Positions 35,048-43,491 of a DNA stretch of 44,945 nt are shown here, in pieces (position 1 is the stretch's first letter; each line of letters begins with the position of its first letter). Under the pieces are notes generated by a model. That model made no database searches. It was not told the origin of the DNA and saw only the letters and a list, made by a program, of their open reading frames with translations. Where the stretch lies: positions 1 through 44,945 of the forward strand of contig JAITBI010000027.1 in NCBI GenBank assembly GCA_031283685.1. Reading direction: 5' to 3'. The translations under genes and the position numbers were made by a program. This DNA comes from Puniceicoccales bacterium. GTDB taxonomy: Bacteria > Verrucomicrobiota > Verrucomicrobiia > Opitutales > JAIRKQ01.

Positions 35048-35830
35048 ATGAATACAAACACTCCTCTAGTTGTGCTGTCAGAAGATGACAAAAAATTGGC
35101 AGAGATCTTGCAAAAGCAAATAGAAATTTCCGGCATGGATGTCCGAACATTTTACGATGGTTCAGGTACCGTCGAGTTTTTGCAAAGGGAAACAGCCAGC
35201 ATATTACTTCTCGATATTAATTTACCCGACATCGATGGTTTTGATGTTATAAAACAACTCCAAAACAGTCATGTAGAAATTCCTGTAATTTTTCTAACGG
35301 CTTTTTCAGATGAATACTATAAGTTGAAAGGGTTCGACGCGGGTGCCGAAGATTTCATAACCAAACCATTCAGTTTTACGGAATTAATCGCGAGAATAAA
35401 AGTCGTGCTGCGGAGGACCTATGGCAGAGATAGGGATAATGTTTCCAGCAATGTTACCTTATGTGATGATGATTTTGAATTTTGTGGAGCGGTAATAAAG
35501 CCATCCTTGATGCAAATAATTTTCAAGAATGGTAATGCCATCCCGATAAGACGGAAGGAGTTGGGAATTTTAAAACACTTTGCTTCCAATGAAAATACTA
35601 TTCTAAGCAGGCGTAATCTTATCCATAATGTTTGGGGAAAGTATGCCAACATCAGGAGCCGGTCATTGGATCAATACATCGTCAAGATTCGTCAGTTGCT
35701 CAAAGAAAACGAATCCGACGCCAATGCTTTACGCACCTTACATGGAATAGGATATATTTATACAACAAAATCCGGTATTCCTGACATGACTCGGCGGGAG
35801 TATGCGGACACTTTCGACGTAATGCTATAA
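35048..35830 (+). CDS. OmpR/PhoB-family response regulator
   Basis: The 260 residues have a receiver domain (about 6-118) with acidic pocket Glu12/Asp13, phosphoacceptor Asp56 (LLLDINLP), Thr84 and Lys106 (TKPFS). A linker leads to a winged-helix DNA-binding domain (about 140-243, with IRRKELGILKHFASNENTILSRRNLI and the ending TLHGIGYIYT). A non-family tail of about 17 residues follows. No histidine kinase gene is adjacent on either side; the next gene is a YycJ-like hydrolase. Partner and target genes cannot be read from the sequence. It is divergent from sucCD. Confidence 0.92.
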   Translation: MNTNTPLVVLSEDDKKLAEILQKQIEISGMDVRTFYDGSGTVEFLQRETASILLLDINLPDIDGFDVIKQLQNSHVEIPVIFLTAFSDEYYKLKGFDAGAEDFITKPFSFTELIARIKVVLRRTYGRDRDNVSSNVTLCDDDFEFCGAVIKPSLMQIIFKNGNAIPIRRKELGILKHFASNENTILSRRNLIHNVWGKYANIRSRSLDQYIVKIRQLLKENESDANALRTLHGIGYIYTTKSGIPDMTRREYADTFDVML

Positions 35831-35982
35831 GTTTTTCTCCTACATAAGATAAAACCTCGGATAAAAAAAATTAGCAAAGTTTTTCTTGCTTGTTGACAGG
35901 TTTGCCTGTGAAGAGAGTCAAAGTTTTCGCCACGAAAGGCTACCGATAGGCAAATAGGGAATAAGAGGCACGTGGTACCATT

Positions 35983-36039
35983 ATGGAGGACGTGGTTGAC
36001 GCACTGCCTCATACAGCGTTTTTCCTTGCCAAATTCTAG
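35983..36039 (+). other. 18-codon frame resembling an IF-1 fragment
   Basis: In the 211-base gap between the response regulator and the hydrolase, a short frame reads MEDVVDALPHTAFFLAKF. Its VVDALPHTAFF resembles the VVEALPNxxF segment of translation initiation factor IF-1. Upstream codons are open to 35965; a stop follows immediately. This may be a relic of infA or chance. The rest of the gap has a TTGACA at 35893-35898 and a short inverted repeat ACAGG/CCTGT (35896-35909). Confidence 0.2.
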
Positions 36040-36041
36040 CA

Positions 36042-36833
36042 ATGAAATTTCATATTGCCGTTAGTTGCGCAACTATGAAATTCGATATGCTGGGCAGTGG
36101 GAGTACAGGGAATTGCGGTCTCATAAAGACAAAAAATAGCATCGTGTTAGTGGATGCAGGGTTCTCATGTAAACGCATAAAAGAAATGTTAATTGCCCGC
36201 GAGATTTGCCTTGAACAGGTGAGCGCCGTGTTCATAACCCACGAGCATTTTGACCATATCCAAGGGCTGCGTGGTCTATCAAAGTTTAGGCACATAAGCT
36301 TTTTTGCCAATGAAAATACTGCCAATGCCATAGAAAATAAATACAAATTTAACATACCCTGGCAGACATTTTCAACCGCTGATAGGTTGACATTTAATGA
36401 TTTAAGCATTGTTTCCTTCAGCGTCCCCCACGATGCCGTTGATCCCTTGGGGTACGTTTTTTCCGTGGAAGCTGACAGCAGTACTGGAGGGATGCATAGC
36501 ATAGCATGGATGACGGATTTGGGATACATTCCATCTCATGTTTTACCCTATGTTTCCAATGTTGACCTGCTCATACTTGAATCTAATTATGACAACGACC
36601 TATTGACCATGGATACGAAACGTCCACCTTTCATTAAGGCTAGAATTCGCAGTCGATATGGCCATTTGCCAAATGAAATGGCGATAAATTTTATAAAAAA
36701 TAACAAAAGCAATCAATGGAAAAAGATTATCCTGGCACATGTCAGTGCCGACTGTAACAATGAAAGATCCATACGGAAACTATTGGATACCATCGAGGGG
36801 CTCCAATTCGAGGTTGACATAGCACACCCCTAG
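36042..36833 (+). CDS. MBL-fold metallo-hydrolase, YycJ/WalJ-like
   Basis: The coordinates give 263 residues; ATG 36075 gives 252 and an N-terminus (MKFDMLGSGSTGNC) that matches the family's usual start, so it may be the true one. No clear ribosome binding site supports either. The family motif GSGSTGNC is followed by the metal-binding THEHFDHIQGL, then later FSVPHDAVDPLGY, ILESNYD and LAHVSADCN. YycJ/WalJ proteins are DNase-like hydrolases linked to the WalRK system in Firmicutes. Here it also follows an OmpR-type regulator, without a kinase. Its stop codon overlaps the stop of the next, convergent gene by three of four bases (CTAG). Confidence 0.85.
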   Translation: MKFHIAVSCATMKFDMLGSGSTGNCGLIKTKNSIVLVDAGFSCKRIKEMLIAREICLEQVSAVFITHEHFDHIQGLRGLSKFRHISFFANENTANAIENKYKFNIPWQTFSTADRLTFNDLSIVSFSVPHDAVDPLGYVFSVEADSSTGGMHSIAWMTDLGYIPSHVLPYVSNVDLLILESNYDNDLLTMDTKRPPFIKARIRSRYGHLPNEMAINFIKNNKSNQWKKIILAHVSADCNNERSIRKLLDTIEGLQFEVDIAHP

Positions 36834-37714
36834 AAACCCCTTCCCAAATATCGGTAATTTAGCATGTCACACCACAGGCGATATCGCCCCATACATGTTA
36901 GTGTTATGTTGTCATTTCCTTCCAATTTTTCACACAGTCCAGCGTTACAATTTTCTAGCTCGATTTGGTGTTGTTCTCCATTGATTGCTTCCCAGCTACT
37001 TTCATCGTCGATCGCTATGGTTTTCTTTTTTGCAATGCGAGATGCATGAATTTTCAGCAACTTTTCTAGGGAAGCCATCGGATAGCGCTTGACATCCCAA
37101 GATTGGGGATAAAAACTAGCAAAAACCGTCTGCAAGTTATTTGTTATAACTGCTTTCCCATCTTTGGTAAAGGAAGTCAGTATGCAATTCAACATCGGGC
37201 ACCCATTGCGAAGAAAATCGAAAATAATTTGCAATCGCGAATGCTGATTATCGCCATAAAATACAGGTGAATACATCACGAAACAATCATCGTTTCCTAT
37301 TTTTAGTAGGGTCTTTTCGTTAAATTTATGCGCAAGAATCAACTGCCGTGTTTGGTCGAAAAATTTTCCCATTGGCCAAATAAAATTTTCCGTACATTGC
37401 CTAAACCTTGGAAATATGGGAATATCAATTTTTGCAAAAATGTTTGTCAATCTCCATAATCTCATGGATTCTATCAAAAAGACCACCAATAATACTGTTA
37501 TCATGAGTAGCGGAATTGGTCTAGGTTCTTCGCTACACGCGTTTACCAAAAATGAAAAAAACAATGAACAGGAAATTCTTGCAGCCCACATGTTAACAAA
37601 CGCAAATTTTGGACTTCCAATGTGCCGTCTAAGATTCAAGAAAATTGCCGTTAGCAAAAAAAATATGGCGGCCCAATCTCCATTTGTTGATGATTCAAAA
37701 ATCTTCGATGTCAT
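36830..37714 (-). CDS. Membrane protein of unknown function
   Basis: The 294 residues have three hydrophobic N-terminal segments (about 14-28, 38-59 and 66-84), the third ending LIESMRLWRL. A large soluble domain (100-294) follows with no motif I recognise. The soluble part is of mixed alpha/beta character and contains several tryptophans, cysteines near the C-terminus and the segment SFYPQSWDVKRYPMASLEKLLK. It follows the RelE-like gene by 25 bases on the same strand and may be cotranscribed with it. Confidence 0.6.
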   Translation of the reverse strand: MTSKIFESSTNGDWAAIFFLLTAIFLNLRRHIGSPKFAFVNMWAARISCSLFFSFLVNACSEEPRPIPLLMITVLLVVFLIESMRLWRLTNIFAKIDIPIFPRFRQCTENFIWPMGKFFDQTRQLILAHKFNEKTLLKIGNDDCFVMYSPVFYGDNQHSRLQIIFDFLRNGCPMLNCILTSFTKDGKAVITNNLQTVFASFYPQSWDVKRYPMASLEKLLKIHASRIAKKKTIAIDDESSWEAINGEQHQIELENCNAGLCEKLEGNDNITLTCMGRYRLWCDMLNYRYLGRGF

Positions 37715-37739
37715 ATCTCCCCAGTGTTTCCCAATATCG

Positions 37740-38108
37740 TTAGCGTTTCCCAGTATTATTTTTCAATGATTCTAAATATTTCCAAAATGACGAATGTTGC
37801 TCGATCATTTGCATTTCACTAACCGGAAATTTTGCCCTGAATAAGAAATCCGACAGGGTATGTTGCGGCAGCACGTAGTGGCAATACAAAGTATCGCTAT
37901 TAATCTTTTCAACGTATACCCTGAGCATATCCACTTTCAAGCGATAATACGTTTTTCCATCGCGGTAGAAGTTGGGAATACTCGAATCCTCATTTTTAAA
38001 TGCTTTTTCTGAGAGTTCGCTAATGCGACTAACCAGCTGTAATTGTTCATCCTTTGCGAACTTATCCAATTCCGAAAGACTTTGCTCACTGAAGGTAAGT
38101 TGATACAT
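37740..38108 (-). CDS. RelE/ParE-fold-like conserved protein
   Basis: The 122 residues begin MYQLTFSEQSLSELDKF, like the first strand and helix of RelE/ParE proteins. The core YYRLKVDMLRVYVEK (54-68) matches the family's strand pair that carries the R-x-G-x-x-R-x-x-Y pattern, here with Val-Asp in place of Gly. The C-terminal LFRAKFPVSEMQMIEQHSSFWKYLESL tail is longer than in canonical toxins. I recall similar proteins in Opitutae without toxin annotation. No antitoxin-like gene adjoins, so a housekeeping role is possible. Confidence 0.6.
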   Translation of the reverse strand: MYQLTFSEQSLSELDKFAKDEQLQLVSRISELSEKAFKNEDSSIPNFYRDGKTYYRLKVDMLRVYVEKINSDTLYCHYVLPQHTLSDFLFRAKFPVSEMQMIEQHSSFWKYLESLKNNTGKR

Positions 38109-38169
38109 ATTTTCCTAAAATTAAATTCAGTTTTTTAAAAAAAGCAAATTTTGATTTCATACTAGTTCA

Positions 38170-38175
38170 TATAAT
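38170..38175 (+). promoter_or_regulatory. Promoter -10 box upstream of valS
   Basis: A perfect TATAAT lies 110 bases before the valS ATG. The region 15-16 bases upstream contains ATTTTGATT, a weak -35. It would give a leader of about 100 bases containing the hairpin at 38208-38234. Confidence 0.4.
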
Positions 38176-38207
38176 CCTACAACTAAGAGCAACCTTGGAG
38201 AGAAATG

Positions 38208-38234
38208 CCTTCCACGGTTCGTGGCTTCGGAAGG
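38208..38234 (+). promoter_or_regulatory. Leader hairpin upstream of valS
   Basis: CCACG pairs with CGTGG around a GTT loop; outer CCTT pairs with AAGG across a bulge. An alternative pairing CCTTCC/GGAAGG is also possible, so two mutually exclusive folds exist. There is no T-box consensus (GGGTGGNACCGCG) here, so a tRNA-sensing riboswitch is not supported. Confidence 0.3.
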
Positions 38235-38284
38235 GCGACATTCACACTCGACTTTTTTACTAAAAAGACTTTCTTGGTCGGCTC

Positions 38285-40993
38285 ATGGAAGCATTAAATA
38301 AGGTTTTTATCCCCGAACAGGTGGAAGGGAAATGGACGTCCAAATGGCTGAACGATTGTTGCTTTGACAAAGCAATGGATAAGGCAAAGAAGTCTTTTTG
38401 CATTTTGATGCCTCCACCGAATGTGACAGGTGTATTGCACATGGGACATTTGCTCAATCAAACTCTACAGGATGTGTTCATACGGCATGCCAGACATTGC
38501 AACAAATGTGCCACCTGGATTCCTGGCACGGATCATGCAGGAATTTCTCTGCAAGTAAAAATTGAAAAGGAGTTAATGGAAAACGCTCTCAATCCTAGGG
38601 AAATTGGACGTGAAAGGTTTCTGGAACGCGCCAGGGCCTGGCGTGATAAACATGGTGGGATCATTTTGTCGCAATTGAAAAGTCTTGGGGTTTCCTGTGA
38701 TTTCAAAAATCAAGTTCATACCCTCGATGAAAGCTATAGCCAGGGAGTATTGACAGCTTTCGTTGAACTATATAAACGCGGATATATTTACCGTGGGAAA
38801 CGGATGGTAAACTGGTGCCCTAAAACACTAACGGCCCTAAGTGATGAGGAAATAATCATGAAGCCACAAAAAAGTAAATTGTATTACATCCGCTACGAAG
38901 TTATAGAACGTCCTGGGCAGTTTATTGAAATTGCTACCACGCGCCCGGAAACAATTCCGGGGGATGTGGCGATTGCTGTTAATCCGGAAGATGAACGATA
39001 TAGAAACCTAGTCGGGCTACATTGCAGGTGCCCACTAAATGAAGCGGAAATTTCAATCATTGCGGATGATACCGTCGTTCGAGATTTTGGGACCGGAGCT
39101 TTGAAAATTACACCTGCCCATGCAGCTGTCGACCTAGCAATCAGCCAGCGGCACAATTTACCGATAATTGATATTTTAAATGCTGATGGAACTTTAAATG
39201 CTCTAGCCGGCAGCGAATTCGCTGGTTTAGATAGATTTGCTGCCCGTGAAAGAGCGGTGGAAAAATTGCAAGCGATTGGGACATTGGTAAGAATAGAAGA
39301 ATACGAAAATAGTATTGGATTTTCCGAACGGGGCGACGTTCCCATTGAACCAAGACTTTCCGAACAGTGGTTTCTAAAATATCCAAAGGTCAATGAGGCG
39401 AAACGTGCGGTCTCGGAAGGATTTATAAAATTCTACCCGAAACATTGGGAAAAGACCTATTTACACTGGCTGGATAACATCCAAGACTGGTGCATTAGCC
39501 GCCAGCTGTGGTGGGGCCATCGCATTCCTGTTTGGTACAAAAAAAATTCTGATCGTAGCGATAGCCACAATTTGCATGTTTCCGTTGATGGTCCTTCGGA
39601 CATTGAGAACTGGGAACAGGACGAAGATGTTTTGGACACCTGGGCATCGTCTTGGATATGGCCATTTGGCGTTTTCGGATGGCCGGATCAGGAAAAAATG
39701 CACAGAGAATATTTCTCATATTTCTATCCAACCAATATTCTAGTAACGGGCCCCGACATTATATTTTTTTGGGTTGCTCGAATGATCATCGCCAGTATGG
39801 AATTCATTGGACCCAACAAAAAATCTCTAAATAGCGAAGAAATTAAGGTACGCATTCCTTTTAAAAGTGTATATTTTACAGGGATTATACGGGATAAAGC
39901 TGGGCGTAAAATGTCAAAAAGCCTAGGGAATTCACCGGAACCATTGGATCTAATTGCTAAATATGGTGCCGACGGTGTGCGATTTGGGATTCTACTAAGT
40001 GCGGCCAGTGGCCAGGATTTGATTTTCAGCGAAGACAATTTGAAACTGGGAAGAAATTTTTGCAACAAACTATGGAATGCATTTCGTTTCAGCCGAATAA
40101 ACCGTGCATATAAACCGTATACTAAAATATCCTTGGCCGACATAATTGCAAAAATTTCCATTCAAGATCTAGACATAGACGACCATGCGATTTTGTTAAA
40201 TTTGATAAAATTTTGCAGCACGTTCGAGGAACAAATGGAACACTTTGAAATCAATGCTGCCGTAAATTCCATAAGTTCATTTTTTTGGAATGAATATTGC
40301 AGTTGGTATGTCGAAGCTTCCAAAACTAGATTAAGGGAAGGAAATAAAACAGTGTCTGCTGTCCATGACATCATTATGCGGCAGTTACTACTTCTTTTAA
40401 ATCCATTTATGCCATTCATTACCGATGAATTATGGAACATGGGCGAACATGACCAACATAGTATGCAAAATGTTTATTGTGAAACGTCGCAAGATTTACG
40501 ATTAGCATTTGGTATTCTTGGCTTGGATAAAACTGCTACCAACATGGTTACCCAACTTAAAGAGTTTTTAAATTTATCCCGACGGTTAATTTCTCAGTCC
40601 CAGGAATTAAAAGAGCGTACATCTCTGTTGATTTGTCCAAAAAACGAAATAGCAAGGAGGGTTGTGGGTGATTATATTCCTAAATTACAAAAGCTCGTTG
40701 GCATAGAAAAAATAGGTTTTACCAATGAAATTCTTCAATTTTCATCCGTTCAAACATCCCTAGGAACAGTTTATCTCCATGTGGAAAGGATTAATGCCGC
40801 TGAAGAAAAAAAGAAGCTTACTTTGGAAATTGAAAAGCTTTCCAAACTGATAAGGTTGAACAAGATACAATTATCGAATAAGAAATTTTTTAGCCATGCT
40901 CCTGCGCATATTGTTGAAGGAGCCCAAAGAATGCTACGGGAAAACACTTTCAAACAGGAAGAGCTACGCAAAATTTTATCAACGATGGAATAG
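38285..40993 (+). CDS. valS: Valine-tRNA ligase
   Basis: ValRS attaches valine to tRNA-Val. The 902 residues contain the class I signatures HMGH (52-55, in PPPNVTGVLHMGHLL) and KMSKS (542-546), the CP1 editing domain with TTRPET and the HAAVD block, the DWCISRQLWWGHRIP region, an anticodon-binding domain and a C-terminal coiled coil (about 835-900). It is slightly shorter than E. coli ValRS (951). It appears to be a single-gene unit, with a promoter-like element upstream and a hairpin after the stop. Confidence 0.97.
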   Translation: MEALNKVFIPEQVEGKWTSKWLNDCCFDKAMDKAKKSFCILMPPPNVTGVLHMGHLLNQTLQDVFIRHARHCNKCATWIPGTDHAGISLQVKIEKELMENALNPREIGRERFLERARAWRDKHGGIILSQLKSLGVSCDFKNQVHTLDESYSQGVLTAFVELYKRGYIYRGKRMVNWCPKTLTALSDEEIIMKPQKSKLYYIRYEVIERPGQFIEIATTRPETIPGDVAIAVNPEDERYRNLVGLHCRCPLNEAEISIIADDTVVRDFGTGALKITPAHAAVDLAISQRHNLPIIDILNADGTLNALAGSEFAGLDRFAARERAVEKLQAIGTLVRIEEYENSIGFSERGDVPIEPRLSEQWFLKYPKVNEAKRAVSEGFIKFYPKHWEKTYLHWLDNIQDWCISRQLWWGHRIPVWYKKNSDRSDSHNLHVSVDGPSDIENWEQDEDVLDTWASSWIWPFGVFGWPDQEKMHREYFSYFYPTNILVTGPDIIFFWVARMIIASMEFIGPNKKSLNSEEIKVRIPFKSVYFTGIIRDKAGRKMSKSLGNSPEPLDLIAKYGADGVRFGILLSAASGQDLIFSEDNLKLGRNFCNKLWNAFRFSRINRAYKPYTKISLADIIAKISIQDLDIDDHAILLNLIKFCSTFEEQMEHFEINAAVNSISSFFWNEYCSWYVEASKTRLREGNKTVSAVHDIIMRQLLLLLNPFMPFITDELWNMGEHDQHSMQNVYCETSQDLRLAFGILGLDKTATNMVTQLKEFLNLSRRLISQSQELKERTSLLICPKNEIARRVVGDYIPKLQKLVGIEKIGFTNEILQFSSVQTSLGTVYLHVERINAAEEKKKLTLEIEKLSKLIRLNKIQLSNKKFFSHAPAHIVEGAQRMLRENTFKQEELRKILSTME

Positions 40994-41295
40994 CCTTTTG
41001 CCGGGGCTTTCCTGCGTAAAGCCATGACCCAATAAAAAATGCATTCCCTTTTGGTTTTTCTATGGTTTGGAATGTTTCCATATACCCTAATGTCCTACAT
41101 GGCGATCCACAAGGACTTCGTCTATTATTGTCTTGCAATATGATTCCAATGCAGCAATGGAGCATCCATGCCTTCCTCGTATAGCTATTTTCATGAAACT
41201 CTCCTCACAAGACCATTTTGCTTATTATTTTTTTCATTAGAAATAAACTCTTGCCGGAATCGCTGGGATCACTGGGAAAGGGCATGATTTATCCA
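40994..41295 (+). other. 302-base interval after valS: hairpin and one small frame
   Basis: The interval holds GGCTTT/AAAGCC with a seven-base loop (41005-41023), 11 bases after the valS stop. It lacks a T-run, so it is a weak terminator candidate or an mRNA 3'-end stabiliser. A CATTCC/GGAATG pair with a long loop (41042-41074) follows. The only convincing coding signal is the small minus-strand frame at 41087-41194. I saw no RNA gene or repeat in the rest. Confidence 0.35.
41087..41194 (-). CDS. Possible 35-residue small protein
   Basis: On the minus strand an ATG at 41194 is preceded by GAGGAG with six-base spacing, one of the best ribosome binding sites in the window. The 35-codon product starts MKIAIRGRHGCSIAALESYC and ends DRHVGH. 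It contains two cysteines and no membrane segment. It lies 101 bases downstream of the MFS gene on the same strand. The MKIAIRGxH start faintly recalls the first strand of zinc amidases, so it could be the stub of a lost gene. No homologue is recognised. Confidence 0.3.
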   Translation of the reverse strand: MKIAIRGRHGCSIAALESYCKTIIDEVLVDRHVGH

Positions 41296-42612
41296 TTATA
41301 TTTCTGACTTTTCAGTATCATGGAATGCTCTTCCATCAATTTCTTTTTTTATGAAAAGTGACAGCAGCAGGCCAACAAAGGCTAAAATTGGCATGGTTAG
41401 GAGGGCATTTCTAAAAGCGACATGAGATATTACTTCCGTATCGCAGGTAGAATTTTTTCCCATCAGCCAGCCGACTATGGGTTGGAATATTCCTCCGACA
41501 AGCATTACAATCATGTTGATTACCGCAATTGCACTACCTTTCGCACTCGGTAAATTAGCCTCTAGACTTGCAACAAAACAAATCACCTGCGGACTCGAAG
41601 ATATGCCGGCTGAAAACAATAATAATCCTACGATAAATGGAGATTGTATGGGACATATCAGTACTACTGAGAAAAAAATTGTACTTAGAAAACACCCAAG
41701 GACTAACAGTTTCCTTCTACGCCCTATTAAATCTGATAATAATCCAACTAGCGGCCCTCCGACTAGCCACCCTATGTAAAGCATGCTGACAACTTTGGCA
41801 GCCTCTGCCTTGTGTAAACCCAATGCGCTCTGTATGTATTGAACCCCCCAAAGATCACCAAATACGACGGTTGGCATATACAAGCAGCTGGCTACTAACC
41901 CTACTATCCATGTTTGTTTGTTGCGGCAAACCGAAATTAGTCCAGCAACAAAATGTGCCAATGGGGATCGGTCAGATTTTGCAATCTGTTGTTTTTCTCT
42001 CTCCCAATAGGGTGTTTGCGGGATAAACAGGTATACAATTATAAACGTTACCAATCCTACAATTGCCAATAGCACCAATGACATCCTCCACCCGGATTTG
42101 TCTATCAAAACCGATAGTGGAGCCTGTCCCAAAAGAGCCCCACAGATCCCAAGTGATGTGGCTAGGCCCGACAAAAAAGCCAATTTATTTTCATGGAACC
42201 ACACCGCAGCTAGGTACATGACCCCAATGAAAGCACAACTTGAGCCTACTCCCGCTAAAATCCTTCCTGCAGTTACATAAATTAGGGAACCGCTTGGAAT
42301 AATCATGCAAAGACAACCAATGGATACTAGAATGGAAGCCGGGAAAAGCACTTTTTTGCCTCCAAATCTATCGAATAGTAGGCCGGCAAACAATTGTAGG
42401 GGAGCATAGACCAAATAATAGGCCCCCAATACGGCCCCCATCGTCGCAGCGGATGCACAAAACTCCACAGCCAGTTCGTGTTCCATTACACTGGGAGCAA
42501 TGCGGACTGCATATTCATATAAGTAGAAAATTGATGCTGCTATCCATGCAAACCAAGCAACACGACCACTCTTTTTCTCATGCTTCATTATGTCTCTGCC
42601 ATCAATTTGCAT
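41296..42612 (-). CDS. Major facilitator superfamily transporter
   Basis: The 438 residues have about 12 membrane helices with the MFS loop motif GLLFDRFGGKK between helices 2 and 3 and GLLSDLIGRRRK in the second half. The first helix begins WFAWIAASIFYLYEYAVRIAPSVM. I associate this beginning with MFS proteins of intracellular gamma-proteobacteria such as Legionella and Coxiella, though this is from memory. The substrate is unknown; a phosphate ester or amino acid is possible. ATG 42588 is an alternative start, eight residues in. It lies 48 bases after the DUF58 gene on the same strand. Confidence 0.85.
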   Translation of the reverse strand: MQIDGRDIMKHEKKSGRVAWFAWIAASIFYLYEYAVRIAPSVMEHELAVEFCASAATMGAVLGAYYLVYAPLQLFAGLLFDRFGGKKVLFPASILVSIGCLCMIIPSGSLIYVTAGRILAGVGSSCAFIGVMYLAAVWFHENKLAFLSGLATSLGICGALLGQAPLSVLIDKSGWRMSLVLLAIVGLVTFIIVYLFIPQTPYWEREKQQIAKSDRSPLAHFVAGLISVCRNKQTWIVGLVASCLYMPTVVFGDLWGVQYIQSALGLHKAEAAKVVSMLYIGWLVGGPLVGLLSDLIGRRRKLLVLGCFLSTIFFSVVLICPIQSPFIVGLLLFSAGISSSPQVICFVASLEANLPSAKGSAIAVINMIVMLVGGIFQPIVGWLMGKNSTCDTEVISHVAFRNALLTMPILAFVGLLLSLFIKKEIDGRAFHDTEKSEI

Positions 42613-42659
42613 AATTCTTCAACCCAAGACAATAGAAAAAGTCAAAACGATAACATAAT

Positions 42660-43481
42660 TTATTTAAAAAATTTAAAAAGAAATTCCATCGCAGAATTTT
42701 GGGTATTGATTGGGGAAATTTTTATCCCAATATTTTCCACATCTTTAAAAATTAATTTTTGGTAAGCGGCGTATTTGGTTTCTATCCTAGACATCGTTTC
42801 AGTATCATTGGTGTCAATTTCGAAAATTTCGCTGGTCTCCGAATCTTCGACCGTAATTCTACCAAGCTGCGCCAACAACATGTCGTTGTTATCCACTATC
42901 GGAAGTATCATTACATCATGCCTTGACTTCAAAATGTGTAGCTGGGCTAATATTGCCTTTCTACCGACGGTCAAAGCAAACGTATCACAAATCAAAATAA
43001 CCCTAGAGCGCTTGGTTAATACTTTGTTCAGGAATTTCAAGGCAACTAACAAATCTGTCCGTAGCTTTTCCTGCGAATGAACTATTTTGTCGATTGCGTA
43101 TTGGAAACACTGAACACGCCGCCGTGGCGGAAAATATTTTTCCACTCCACTGGAAAACATAAGACAACCCACCCTGTCGTTATTTTTTTCCGACAACCGG
43201 AATAGGGTCTTTAAAATATCCATGGCCAATGAAATTTTCGGCTGCCTTTTGGTTCCAAACTTGATGGATTCGCTGACATCCAATGCAAAAATGATGTCAT
43301 TTCCGCTATCGGCACAAATATTGTTCACGGACAAAGCATTGGTTTTTGCAGTGATATGCCAATTTATGAGACGGATGTCATCCCCTGCCACATACTCCCT
43401 AGCATCGGCCAATACAATACCACTTGGATAAAAGAACTTGCGATACAGTTTCGAAAGTACGTTTTTAGTCCACAAAGTCAT
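42660..43481 (-). CDS. DUF58 domain protein with vWA-like fold
   Basis: From ATG 43481 the protein has 273 residues; a TTG at 43487 adds two. The DUF58 signature is at 28-41 (REYVAGDDIRLINW; the family usually has IDW, here Asn). It is followed by FALDVSESIKFG, which keeps the D-x-S-x-S metal site of vWA domains. DUF58 proteins normally stand in MoxR-DUF58-BatA-BatB operons, where the MoxR ATPase and vWA proteins act together. Here it is apart from the Bat-like relics (20524-21240), and no moxR gene is in the window. It starts 10 bases after the lpxB stop, so they are likely cotranscribed. Confidence 0.82.
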   Translation of the reverse strand: MTLWTKNVLSKLYRKFFYPSGIVLADAREYVAGDDIRLINWHITAKTNALSVNNICADSGNDIIFALDVSESIKFGTKRQPKISLAMDILKTLFRLSEKNNDRVGCLMFSSGVEKYFPPRRRVQCFQYAIDKIVHSQEKLRTDLLVALKFLNKVLTKRSRVILICDTFALTVGRKAILAQLHILKSRHDVMILPIVDNNDMLLAQLGRITVEDSETSEIFEIDTNDTETMSRIETKYAAYQKLIFKDVENIGIKISPINTQNSAMEFLFKFFK

Positions 43482-43491
43482 AGCCAATTAC

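Noticed and set aside
38100-38284. T-box riboswitch upstream of valS
   Set aside because: The leader is about 100 bases and lacks the conserved T-box antiterminator sequence and a terminator before the gene.
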